Source of the DNA: Saccharospirillum sp965652395
Lineage (GTDB): Bacteria > Pseudomonadota > Gammaproteobacteria > Pseudomonadales > Natronospirillaceae
Assembly (NCBI GenBank): GCA_965652395.1
Contig: CBFGUW010000025.1
Location: forward strand, 1-64,000
Direction: 5' to 3'
DNA: 64,000 bases
Part shown: in pieces, positions 25,477-33,086 of the stretch
Position numbering within the stretch: position 1 is the first letter of the stretch
Layout of the letters: each line of letters begins with the position of its first letter
The notes under the pieces: generated by a model
What the model was told of the DNA's origin: nothing
Seen by the model: the letters and a program-made list of their open reading frames with translations, nothing else
The model's database searches: none
Translations under genes and position numbers: made by a program

Positions 25477-26634
25477 TTATTCTTCGTCCTTGCGTATGGC
25501 CATGCGTACCAGAGCGATGAACAGGCCCAGGAACCCGGCCAGCACCGTGGCAGCAATGGCGATTAGCGGGCGGTTGGGTTTTTCCGCCGAGCTGGGTATG
25601 CGGGCGCTGGTGCTGTCATCCAAGAGGTTCACGTCTTCAATGTGGAAGCCGAGGCTTTCCAGCGCCCGGATTTCGCCTTGTAACTGGCTGGGCGAGGTAT
25701 GAAGAATGGAGATATTGCCATTCTCGTCAATGATTTGTTCGTCTATCCCTTCGAGGAACAGCTGGTTGGCGCCTTCGGTGTTCAGGGATTCCAGCCGTGC
25801 CTGCAGGAAACGGGTGCCGTTCAGGAAGAGGTCTTCATCGCCTTCGGAATGATTGAGCATTTGTATGTTGCCGGCACCATGGATGAGGGCTTCCCAACTG
25901 GTCGGGTCCTCAATGCCCAGTGAGGTGGCAACGGCCAGGGCCTGGCGGACTTTCTGTTTCTCGCGCATCAATGAGGCATCGGCGCCTTTGATCAGTTGCG
26001 CGTATTTGGAGGCGGCGGTTTGAATCCGGATGGATTTGGTGGCGTTGATATCGCTGATTGTGTCTTTCAGGGTTTTTTCTTCGGCCAGTTGGAGCAGCTC
26101 ATCAATAAAGGCTTTGGCTTTGCGGGGCTCGGAGGAGAGCAGATTCACCGTGATCTTGTTCAGGGGCGTTTTTTCTTCGCTGGCCAACTCATAAAAGTCG
26201 TAACGAACGGGTTCTATGGTCAGGTTTTCGGAAACACCGCGGATGGCAGAAAAGGCTTCTTCCTCCGACACTTCCGAGGCGCGTTTGCCTTCGCCCATGC
26301 CTGAATTGTGATAGGCGAGTTCGATCAAACTCAAGGATTGGACGTTCAGTAGAAAGGCCTGCGTCAGTTCATCCAGCGTGATAGGGCTGATCTGTTGGGC
26401 GAGAATTGATTGAACGGCCGCCCGGTTGGGCTGGCTGACAATGGCTTCAACCCGGTATTGCCTTGGTAAAACCAAGGCCACCGCGACCCCGGCGATGGCG
26501 CCGAGAAGAGTGATGGCAACAATCAGTTTCCACTGTTCGATAATACCCCTAAGCAGTTCGCCCAGATCGATGGTGTCATCATCCGGGTGCGGTCGCAGGT
26601 GTGTCGGTTCCTGCTGTGGGGTGTTCGAACTCAT
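25477..26634 (-). CDS. wzz: polysaccharide chain-length determinant (Wzz family)
   Basis: Inner-membrane polysaccharide co-polymerase controlling O-antigen chain length. The 385-residue protein has a short acidic cytosolic N-terminus, DDTIDLGELLRGIIEQWKLI leading into helix 1 (about 34-54), a long periplasmic coiled domain, and a second helix near the C-terminus preceded by the Pro-rich SSAEKPNRPLIAIAAT. No kinase domain follows, so it is a Wzz rather than a Wzc. It is first in a three-gene unit with the sialidase-like and membrane proteins. Confidence 0.9.
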   Translation of the reverse strand: MSSNTPQQEPTHLRPHPDDDTIDLGELLRGIIEQWKLIVAITLLGAIAGVAVALVLPRQYRVEAIVSQPNRAAVQSILAQQISPITLDELTQAFLLNVQSLSLIELAYHNSGMGEGKRASEVSEEEAFSAIRGVSENLTIEPVRYDFYELASEEKTPLNKITVNLLSSEPRKAKAFIDELLQLAEEKTLKDTISDINATKSIRIQTAASKYAQLIKGADASLMREKQKVRQALAVATSLGIEDPTSWEALIHGAGNIQMLNHSEGDEDLFLNGTRFLQARLESLNTEGANQLFLEGIDEQIIDENGNISILHTSPSQLQGEIRALESLGFHIEDVNLLDDSTSARIPSSAEKPNRPLIAIAATVLAGFLGLFIALVRMAIRKDEE

Positions 26635-26789
26635 GGGCTGCCTCTGTACTGCGGATTCAAAGCGCGAGAGTATAGGGTAACGGGGTTTTCAGGCCAAGCA
26701 CTGGTCAGTGAAAGCGTTCGAGCGGTCACACTGTTGTTTTCTTTCACAAAAATAAGGTCGTATAACCCGGTGAGGTGTGCGAAAACTCC

Positions 26790-26808
26790 AAAAAAGGGCT
26801 GCAAGCCC
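26790..26808 (-). terminator. hairpin plus T-run reading leftward, upstream of wzz
   Basis: On the minus strand GGGCTTGCAGCCC is followed by six T, a small intrinsic-terminator shape. It lies about 155 bp before wzz, so it would stop leftward transcription entering from the right, or attenuate a wzz transcript begun upstream. It also overlaps the -35 region of the rightward promoter described next, so it may be chance. Confidence 0.3.
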
Positions 26809-26828
26809 CCCCTCAAGCTGCCTATAAT
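26799..26828 (+). promoter_or_regulatory. candidate promoter of the phosphomannomutase gene
   Basis: CTGCAA (26799-26804) and a perfect TATAAT (26823-26828) are spaced by 18 bp. The gene's AAGGGAG ribosome site and ATG follow within 30 bp. The spacer contains seven consecutive C (26806-26812); length changes there would alter promoter strength. Confidence 0.5.
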
Positions 26829-26855
26829 CGGCCCAAAGACCAAAGGGAGCGACTA

Positions 26856-28223
26856 ATGATTACATTGACCTGTTTCGGGGCGTACGACATTCGTGGTGAG
26901 CTGGGTGTCGAGCTGAACGCAGACATTGCCTACCGGATCGGCCGGGCGTTCGCAGCCTATCTAAACCCTAAAACGGTGGTAGTGGGCGGTGATGTCAGGG
27001 AAACCTCTCCGGAACTGAAACAGGCCTTCGCCAAAGGGGTGATGGACTTTGGCGCGGATGTGATCGACATCGGCCAGTGCGGTACTGAAGAGATTTACTT
27101 TGCCACCAAGCATCTTAAGGCCGATGGTGGCTGCATGGTGACAGCCAGTCACAACCCCATCAATTACAACGGCATGAAAATGGTACGGGAAGACGCCAAG
27201 CCGATTTCCCGCGATACCGGCCTGGATGACATCCGTAAAATGGCGGAAGACGAGAGTTATGGCGAGAAGGCCGCTCAGCCGGGGACCATGAAAACGGTCG
27301 ATAACAGCCAGGCCTATACCGAACATTTAATCAGTTATCTTGATCTTTCCGACCTTCGGCCGACCAAACTGGTTACCAACGCTGGCAACGGTGCGGCTGG
27401 CCCGGCGCTGGACCGCATTGAAGCCGCGTTGAAGGCCAAAGGCGCCCCCATCGAATTCGTGAAGATCCATAACGAACCCGATGGCACCTTCCCCAATGGC
27501 ATACCCAACCCGTTGCTGCATGAGCAGCAGCCCATTACCAGCAAGGCGGTACGTGACAACGGTGCCGACATGGGCATCGCCTGGGATGGAGACTTCGACC
27601 GCTGCTTCCTGTGGGATGAAGACGGTAACTTCATCGAAGGCTATTACATCGTCGGTCTGCTGGCCGAGGCTTTCCTGGTGAAACAGCCCGGCTCGAAAAT
27701 CGTATATGACCCGCGTTTGACCTGGAACACCATCGAGATCGTGGAATCCAACGGCGGTCAGGCGGTGATGTGCAAGTCCGGCCATGCCTTTATCAAAGAA
27801 AAGATGCGTAAGGAAGACGCCGTATATGGCGGGGAAATGAGCGCCCACCATTATTTCCGCGACTTCGCCTATTGCGATTCCGGCATGCTGCCCTGGTTGC
27901 TGGTGGTGGATCTGTTGAGCAAGAAGAAAACCACCCTCAAGTCGCTGGTGAGCGAACGCATGGCGATGTATCCCTCTCCGGGGGAAATCAACAGCAAAGT
28001 GGCGGATGCAGATGCCACCATGACCCGGGTATATGAGGCCTACAAAGCCGAAGCCATTTCGGAAGACCGGATCGACGGCCTCTCGCTTGAGTTTGAGAAC
28101 TGGCGTTTCAATCTGCGTAAATCCAACACCGAGCCGGTTATCCGCCTGAATGTGGAAACCCGGGCGGATAAAGAGCTGATGGATGAAAAGACGCAGGAAT
28201 TGCTGGCTTTGATTCGCCAGTAA
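26856..28223 (+). CDS. cpsG: phosphomannomutase/phosphoglucomutase (CpsG/ManB type)
   Basis: Interconverts mannose-6-phosphate and mannose-1-phosphate, feeding GDP-mannose and so Gmd/Fcl. The 455-residue protein starts at ATG 26856 after AAGGGAG. CFGAYDIRGELG at the N-terminus is the usual substrate loop. The phosphoserine loop is GCMVTASHNPINYNGMK, the metal loop is WDGDFDRCF, and GGEMSAHHYFRDFAYCDSG and RKSNTEPVIRLNVE follow. All four domains are present. It is alone in its unit, with galE next but separated by a REP-like palindrome. Confidence 0.95.
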   Translation: MITLTCFGAYDIRGELGVELNADIAYRIGRAFAAYLNPKTVVVGGDVRETSPELKQAFAKGVMDFGADVIDIGQCGTEEIYFATKHLKADGGCMVTASHNPINYNGMKMVREDAKPISRDTGLDDIRKMAEDESYGEKAAQPGTMKTVDNSQAYTEHLISYLDLSDLRPTKLVTNAGNGAAGPALDRIEAALKAKGAPIEFVKIHNEPDGTFPNGIPNPLLHEQQPITSKAVRDNGADMGIAWDGDFDRCFLWDEDGNFIEGYYIVGLLAEAFLVKQPGSKIVYDPRLTWNTIEIVESNGGQAVMCKSGHAFIKEKMRKEDAVYGGEMSAHHYFRDFAYCDSGMLPWLLVVDLLSKKKTTLKSLVSERMAMYPSPGEINSKVADADATMTRVYEAYKAEAISEDRIDGLSLEFENWRFNLRKSNTEPVIRLNVETRADKELMDEKTQELLALIRQ

Positions 28224-28238
28224 TATTGTCACGTATTT

Positions 28239-28311
28239 GTAGGAGCGCACTCCGTGCGCGACATAGAGTTAATGGGTTTCTACTTGGGTCGCGCACGGAG
28301 TCCGCTCCTAC
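28239..28311. repeat. REP-like inverted repeat pair (GTAGGAGCGCACTCCGTGCG family)
   Basis: 28239-28262 carries a GTAGGAGCGCACTCCGTGCG-type unit and 28288-28311 its inverted copy, with a 25-bp loop. The same unit occurs as an inverted pair inside scpB (48377-48457) and as a single unit at 52905-52925. Transcription through it would give a long hairpin between the phosphomannomutase and galE messages. Confidence 0.8.
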
Positions 28312-28329
28312 TTTGGGACGGAGCTTTAA

Positions 28330-29343
28330 ATGACGGTACTTGTTACTGGGGGTGCGGGCTACATTGGCAGCCACACCTGTATTGAACTGATTCAGGCCGG
28401 CTATGACATCCTGGTGCTGGATAATCTGGCCAACAGCTCCCGCGAGTCACTGCGGCGGGTGGAAGCCATTGTTGACAAACCCATTCCCTTTGTCGAAGGG
28501 GATATCCGGGATGCCGCCTTGCTCGACACCCTCTTCAGCGAGCATTCCATTACCTCGGTCATTCACTTTGCCGGTTTGAAGGCGGTCGGGGAGAGTACCG
28601 AGATACCTCTCGATTATTACGAAAACAATGTGTGGGGCACTATCAATCTACTTCAGGCGATGAAGCGGCACGAAGTCTCGAGCATCGTATTCAGCTCCTC
28701 CGCCACTGTGTATGGCGACCCTCATACCGTCCCTATCCAGGAAGATTTCCCGTTGAGCGCGACCAACCCTTACGGCCGCTCCAAGCTGATGATCGAAGAC
28801 ATCCTCCGGGATCTGGCTAAATCGGATGATCGTTGGCAGGTTGCCTTGTTGCGTTATTTCAACCCCGTGGGAGCGCATATCAGCGGAACAATAGGGGAAG
28901 ACCCGAATGGTCGGCCCAACAACCTCATGCCTTTTATCACTCAGGTGGCCATCGGCAAACTGCCGGAACTGAGCGTGTTCGGCAGCGACTACGATACACC
29001 GGACGGTACCGGCGTGCGGGACTACATTCACGTGGTGGATCTCGCCAAGGGCCACGTCAAAGCCATCGAGAAACTGGAGAGTAAACCGGGATGCGTGGCT
29101 TATAACCTGGGCACCGGCAATGGCTATAGTGTGTTGCAGATGGTTAAGGCGTTTGAAGAAGCCTCTGGCCGAGAGGTGCCTTATCAACTGGTGGCCCGCA
29201 GACCGGGGGACATTGCCTGTTGTTATGCTGATCCGGCCTTCGCCGAACAGGAACTGGGCTGGAGAGCCGAAAGAGGCTTGAAAGAGATGGTGGAAGACTC
29301 CTGGCGCTGGCAAAGCCAAAACCCCCAGGGCTATAAAAGGTAG
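28330..29343 (+). CDS. galE: UDP-glucose 4-epimerase
   Basis: Interconverts UDP-glucose and UDP-galactose using tightly bound NAD. The 337-residue protein has the N-terminal GGAGYIGSHTCIELIQAGY, the FSSSATVYGDP segment with catalytic Ser/Thr, and YGRSKLMIE with Tyr and Lys. VALLRYFNPVGAHISGTIGEDP and VRDYIHVVDLAKGH are also GalE signatures. Start ATG 28330 has GGACGGAG upstream. It probably supplies galactose for LPS. Confidence 0.95.
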   Translation: MTVLVTGGAGYIGSHTCIELIQAGYDILVLDNLANSSRESLRRVEAIVDKPIPFVEGDIRDAALLDTLFSEHSITSVIHFAGLKAVGESTEIPLDYYENNVWGTINLLQAMKRHEVSSIVFSSSATVYGDPHTVPIQEDFPLSATNPYGRSKLMIEDILRDLAKSDDRWQVALLRYFNPVGAHISGTIGEDPNGRPNNLMPFITQVAIGKLPELSVFGSDYDTPDGTGVRDYIHVVDLAKGHVKAIEKLESKPGCVAYNLGTGNGYSVLQMVKAFEEASGREVPYQLVARRPGDIACCYADPAFAEQELGWRAERGLKEMVEDSWRWQSQNPQGYKR

Positions 29344-29357
29344 GGCCCCTAATCATT

Positions 29358-29396
29358 CCCTCTCCCTTTGGGAGAGGGTTAGGGAGAGGGCTGGGG
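29358..29396. repeat. GGGAGAGGG-type palindromic repeat, copy A
   Basis: CCCTCTCCCTTTGGGAGAGGG, then TTAGGGAGAGGGCTGGGG. It is the inverted partner of copy B (29773-29806); the two bracket the DUF559 gene with their CTGGGG sides facing inward. Further copies are at 37634-37666 and 50665-50699. The stop codon of the DUF559 gene (29379-29381) lies inside this copy. Confidence 0.8.
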
Positions 29397-29729
29397 AAAG
29401 GGAAGCTCCCGAAGTATAGCCTCCAACACCCCTTCTGTATCCAACAGGACTTGCCGGTTATCAAACCTGATGACCTTCAAACCGTTACTTTCCAAATATT
29501 CAGTTCTCATCTGATCCTTGGTTTTTGTCTCAGGATCAAAATGGTGGGCACCATCAATTTCAATGATCAGATTCGCTGAGTGACAATAAAAGTCCACAAT
29601 GTAAGGATTGATAGGGTGTTGTCTTCGGAATTTGAAGCCTTTAAGGCGTCTGGCTCTTAAGTGATGCCACAAGCGATGTTCTGCGTCGGTCATGTTTTGA
29701 CGTAGATGTTTGGGGAAAGAGTGGGGCAA
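29379..29729 (-). CDS. DUF559 (Vsr/MutH-like endonuclease-fold) protein
   Basis: A 116-residue protein starting at TTG 29729, which has an AGGACG ribosome site; ATG 29693 is the alternative. LRQNMTDAEHRLWHHLRARR, GFKFRRQHPINPYIVDFYC and LIIEIDGAHHF are the DUF559 signature, with the E-x-D and following residues expected in a very-short-patch-repair-like nuclease fold. The C-terminal LPFPQPSP is read from repeat copy A. The gene has no operon partners and is enclosed by inverted palindromic repeats, as if moving as a unit. The cellular role of DUF559 proteins is not established. Confidence 0.85.
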   Translation of the reverse strand: MPHSFPKHLRQNMTDAEHRLWHHLRARRLKGFKFRRQHPINPYIVDFYCHSANLIIEIDGAHHFDPETKTKDQMRTEYLESNGLKVIRFDNRQVLLDTEGVLEAILRELPFPQPSP

Positions 29730-29772
29730 TTGTACGTCCTTGATGATCTTTGGGTGATTATTTGGATAGGGT

Positions 29773-29806
29773 CCCTCTCCCCAGCCCTCTCCCTGAGGGA
29801 GAGGGA
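29773..29806. repeat. GGGAGAGGG-type palindromic repeat, copy B
   Basis: CCCTCTCCCCAGCCCTCTCC continues into the palindromic core CCCTGAGGGAGAGGG. It is oriented opposite to copy A, so that the two form terminal inverted repeats around the DUF559 gene. Confidence 0.8.
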
Positions 29807-29825
29807 GTTGGTCTGGGGCCGATTT

Positions 29826-31733
29826 TTATCCTAGCAGGGCTAGCTCCAGCTTTTGACCGTCGTTCTTGGCGATTTTCACTTCCACCGGTTGGTTCAGGAT
29901 GAAGGTCCGTTTTTCCCCTCTCAGCATCATCCTCAATGGGTCGTAGCTGAATTTTTCCTCGCCGTTGCGCATGTCTATGAAGCCACTGGCGCCGTTATCA
30001 TCCAGCTGGGCTATCAGGCCGCCGGAGTTGATATGCACAATGGTGGCCTGCCAGTTTTGTTCCGGCTGCGTGGCGAGCCATTGCAGGCGAAGCCGGTTGT
30101 CCACTTCGTTGGCGGCTTTTCGGCTGTTGGCCAGGCGGTTGTTCAGGTCGTCGACCAGCCCTTCGGGGATCGTGAAAGCGTTGCCCGCCAGCTTGGCATG
30201 AATCAGCCGGTGAAGGGTGAGGTCCGTGTATTTGCGAATGGGGCTGGTGACGGTGGTGTATTGGTCGAACCCGAGGCCGAAATGAGGCGCGGCCTTGGTG
30301 GCCCAAGCGCCCCGTTCGAGTCGTTTTTGCAGCACATACTGAAGGGGGAAGTCTTCGATCTGGCGCGCTGTCCGCATGATGGATTTGTACCCTTCCAGGT
30401 CGTGGCCATCGGTGTCGGCTATGCCTTTGGCGAATTCGCGGAGCAGACCCTTGAGTTCATCCTCCCGTTCGGGGCGAAAACCGGGGTGGGTCATGAACAG
30501 AGCAGTATCTTCCACCAGCCAGGCGGCGGCGATGCGGTTGGCGGCGAGCATGCATTCTTCCACCAGGCTGTGCGCCGTGGTGCGTTCTTCCTTTTCGACA
30601 CCGGTAACGTTGAGGTCGTTATCGACCTTGACGCGGTAATCAGGGCGGTCGGTCATGACCAGGGCATGCTCGTGGCGCCAGGCGTTCAATGCCTGGCAGC
30701 ACTCACGCAGGGTTTCCAGATGCCAATGCTGAGCCGGAATTGGAGTTCGCCCATCCAGCCAATCGCTGACCTCGGCGTAGCTGAGTTTGGCTGTGCTGCG
30801 AATGACGGCGGGTGTGATCGCCAGTTTGCTCAGGGCGCCGTCTTTGGCGACCCGGATATGAAAGACCAGCGCGAGGCGGTTTTTCTCGGGAATGAGCGAG
30901 GCCAGATCATGCGCCAGCCGGTCTGGTAGCATGCCGAGTGGCAGGCCGGGAAGGTAGGTGGTGGTCAGGCGTTCCCGAGCCCCTTGTTCCAATGGCGAGC
31001 CAGTTTCGAACCAGGCGCTGGGGTCGGCGATGGCGATACGCAACAGCCAGCCATCGTCGGTTTCCTCTGCGAAGAGGGCGTCGTCCATATCCTGAGTGGT
31101 TTCGGCATCGATGGTGACGAAGGGGATATCGGTCAGGTCCTTTCGTCTATCGGCCAAGTCGTCAATCAACGATTCCTCAAGGGCGTTTGCGGCTTCGACC
31201 AGGGCGGGCTCGAAGTCTCGTTTCAGGCCGTGTTTTTCAATCGCTAGGGCGTGCCAGGTACCGGGCTCCTGCTCGGAGCCCATGATATGGGTGATTTCGG
31301 CTTGAGCTTTTCCGGTATCCCAGGGGTGGCGGGTAACGGCGGCTTTCACCCATTGGCCGCTTTTCGCTTCGGCCGTCTTCTTGGGCGGTACAAACAACCA
31401 TTTGGCGTGGCCCGGGGCTTCCGGTTCGACGCCTTGGGCTTTACCTCGTTCTACATACCGGCCGAGAAATTCCGTGAAGGTGCTTTCCACCAGTTTTTCC
31501 AGCGCGGCTTTCACTTTGCCGTCGCCCTGTTCCTCCAGGGTGAATTCCACCCGGTCGCCGGGAAACACCTTGCTCATGTCTTCGGGTGGGAGGAAATATT
31601 CGAGATCATCGTCGGTAACCACAAAGCCGAAGCTTCTGCCGGTGCCCTTGATGGTGCCGGCATGAACCGGTTTGCTGGATTTAATGTCCGTTTTCAGAGA
31701 TTGAAGCTGTGCAAGGGCTTTGGCATCGAGCAT
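29826..31733 (-). CDS. rnb: exoribonuclease II (RNB family)
   Basis: Processive 3'-5' exoribonuclease. The 635-residue protein starts at ATG 31733 (MLDAKALAQL); the longer frame upstream is not conserved. Cold-shock-like RNA-binding segments come first (GTGRSFGFVVTDDDLEYFLP). The RNB catalytic core follows, with Asp209, Asp215, Asp217 and Asp218 in TIDAETTQDMDDALF, matching the metal-binding Asp residues of E. coli RNase II. TTVTSPIRKYTDLTLHRLIH and a C-terminal S1-type domain complete it. The length is closer to RNase II than to the longer RNase R. Confidence 0.9.
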   Translation of the reverse strand: MLDAKALAQLQSLKTDIKSSKPVHAGTIKGTGRSFGFVVTDDDLEYFLPPEDMSKVFPGDRVEFTLEEQGDGKVKAALEKLVESTFTEFLGRYVERGKAQGVEPEAPGHAKWLFVPPKKTAEAKSGQWVKAAVTRHPWDTGKAQAEITHIMGSEQEPGTWHALAIEKHGLKRDFEPALVEAANALEESLIDDLADRRKDLTDIPFVTIDAETTQDMDDALFAEETDDGWLLRIAIADPSAWFETGSPLEQGARERLTTTYLPGLPLGMLPDRLAHDLASLIPEKNRLALVFHIRVAKDGALSKLAITPAVIRSTAKLSYAEVSDWLDGRTPIPAQHWHLETLRECCQALNAWRHEHALVMTDRPDYRVKVDNDLNVTGVEKEERTTAHSLVEECMLAANRIAAAWLVEDTALFMTHPGFRPEREDELKGLLREFAKGIADTDGHDLEGYKSIMRTARQIEDFPLQYVLQKRLERGAWATKAAPHFGLGFDQYTTVTSPIRKYTDLTLHRLIHAKLAGNAFTIPEGLVDDLNNRLANSRKAANEVDNRLRLQWLATQPEQNWQATIVHINSGGLIAQLDDNGASGFIDMRNGEEKFSYDPLRMMLRGEKRTFILNQPVEVKIAKNDGQKLELALLG

Positions 31734-31842
31734 AGATAACCTGGTTGTATTCAGAATGCTTGGTGGGCGCGCAGTATAACGGAATCGTGCCTGGATTTTG
31801 ATAAGCTTGGGCGTAATTCTCGCGGTAAAAGCAGGCAATTCG

Positions 31843-32037
31843 ATGGCGGATGTTCGTTCCCTGGAAGCCTTTCGCAAGCAAAAGCGCAAACAAACGGCTG
31901 CCGGCAAGACTTTATGTCGCAATGGGCGCCACAAGTGGGTCCTGGATCAAAAGCCCCAGTTTGACGTGAAACAGGGGCGGTTGATGACGCGATACCGCTG
32001 TGAGCGATGCGGCGAGACCAAGGTGAAAGCGGAATAA
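31843..32037 (+). CDS. small conserved-looking zinc-ribbon-like protein
   Basis: A 64-residue basic protein from ATG 31843 (MADVRSLEAFRKQKRKQTAA). CRNGRHKW in the middle and RYRCERCGETKVK at the end give Cys/His pairs that could bind zinc. The gene diverges from rnb and converges on the lipoprotein gene. I do not recognise a named family; a nucleic-acid-binding role is only a guess from charge and the ribbon. Confidence 0.6.
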   Translation: MADVRSLEAFRKQKRKQTAAGKTLCRNGRHKWVLDQKPQFDVKQGRLMTRYRCERCGETKVKAE

Positions 32038-32046
32038 AAAGTCCTA

Positions 32047-33084
32047 TCAGTCTCCCCAGCGGTCCAGGTTTTTCAGAAAGGTCTCGGCGCGCTGCGCGCT
32101 GGCTTGAAGCTCGGGGTCGTCTGGTTTCAATTGCAATGCTTCCTGCCATACCTCCAGCGCTTCCTGCAGGAACCCCTGGCCATACAGCAATTGGCCGCGT
32201 TCCAATAAGGCGTTGGCCTCGCGGTCGATGCGTTGAGTCAACTGGGTATCGAAGGGTTTTGCCGCTTCGGGATTGATCTCCTTCATTTCGGCGACCAGGC
32301 GGCGGGCACCCAGCAGGTCATTCAGCTGCATGGATAATCGAAAACTGGATTCAAGCTCTGGCCATTGGCGCTCCGCCGCCGCTTCCTGCTCACTTCGTGC
32401 CGCCGCCCGGTCGGCCCGTTGCGCCTGTTGAATGCTGGTCAGCAATTCCTGGCTGAGGTCGTTCGGTGCCAGTCGGTTAGAGAGGGAGAGCGCCTGGACA
32501 GCGGTGGGCGTGTCGTCTTGGTAGAGGGCTTGTTTGCCGATCACATAAAGCTCACGAGAGGCTTGTTTCAGGTCGGTTTGAAACTGGCGATAGCGCTGCT
32601 GCGCGAAAAAGTTTTCGGGGTTGGCTTTAAGGAGGTTTTCCTCGCTGACGCGAACCGCCAGCAGGAAACGGCCTCTGGCCAACAGGATATCTCTTTCGCT
32701 GACGTTGATGCTGCTCAATCGCCGTTCTTCGTATTCCGATCTTTGCGCTTGCAGTTCGGGTGCATTGGGCAGGTTGAGCAGGGCGCGGTCGAGTACGCTG
32801 ACGGCCATCGCCCATTCTTCCTCGGCTTCATATCGCTGGGCTTCCGCTAGGGTGTTCTCGATATAAGCTTCCCGTTTCGCTTCGATAACGCCGGCGCGTT
32901 GTTGCAGCTCGAAGAATTTGTCGTGAGCGGGGTCCAGAGCGGCAATGGTACTCAATGCCCTGTCGTACTGATCCTGCTCAACCCAGTTGTCTATCTGGGC
33001 ATCCACATCGGTTTGTTTGGCATAGAACTGGGTACAACCGGAAAGCAGCAGAACCAGGCTAAGAACATAATGCAAGGGTCTCAT
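32047..33084 (-). CDS. lipoprotein with tetratricopeptide-like repeats
   Basis: A 345-residue protein from ATG 33084. The signal peptide MRPLHYVLSLVLLLSGC ends in a lipobox with Cys17 as the lipidation site. The rest is helical with TPR-like units, for example YEAEEEWAMAVSVLDRALLN and LLYGQGFLQEALEVWQEALQ near the C-terminus. It directly follows the adenylate cyclase gene (2-bp gap), suggesting a shared transcript and a periplasmic or membrane-proximal partner role. No specific function is recognised. Confidence 0.75.
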   Translation of the reverse strand: MRPLHYVLSLVLLLSGCTQFYAKQTDVDAQIDNWVEQDQYDRALSTIAALDPAHDKFFELQQRAGVIEAKREAYIENTLAEAQRYEAEEEWAMAVSVLDRALLNLPNAPELQAQRSEYEERRLSSINVSERDILLARGRFLLAVRVSEENLLKANPENFFAQQRYRQFQTDLKQASRELYVIGKQALYQDDTPTAVQALSLSNRLAPNDLSQELLTSIQQAQRADRAAARSEQEAAAERQWPELESSFRLSMQLNDLLGARRLVAEMKEINPEAAKPFDTQLTQRIDREANALLERGQLLYGQGFLQEALEVWQEALQLKPDDPELQASAQRAETFLKNLDRWGD

Positions 33085-33086
33085 GG

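Noticed and set aside
29853..30929. 358-codon open frame antisense to rnb
   Set aside because: Shadow of the RNase II gene; composition is typical of reverse-strand reading and shows no recognisable domain.
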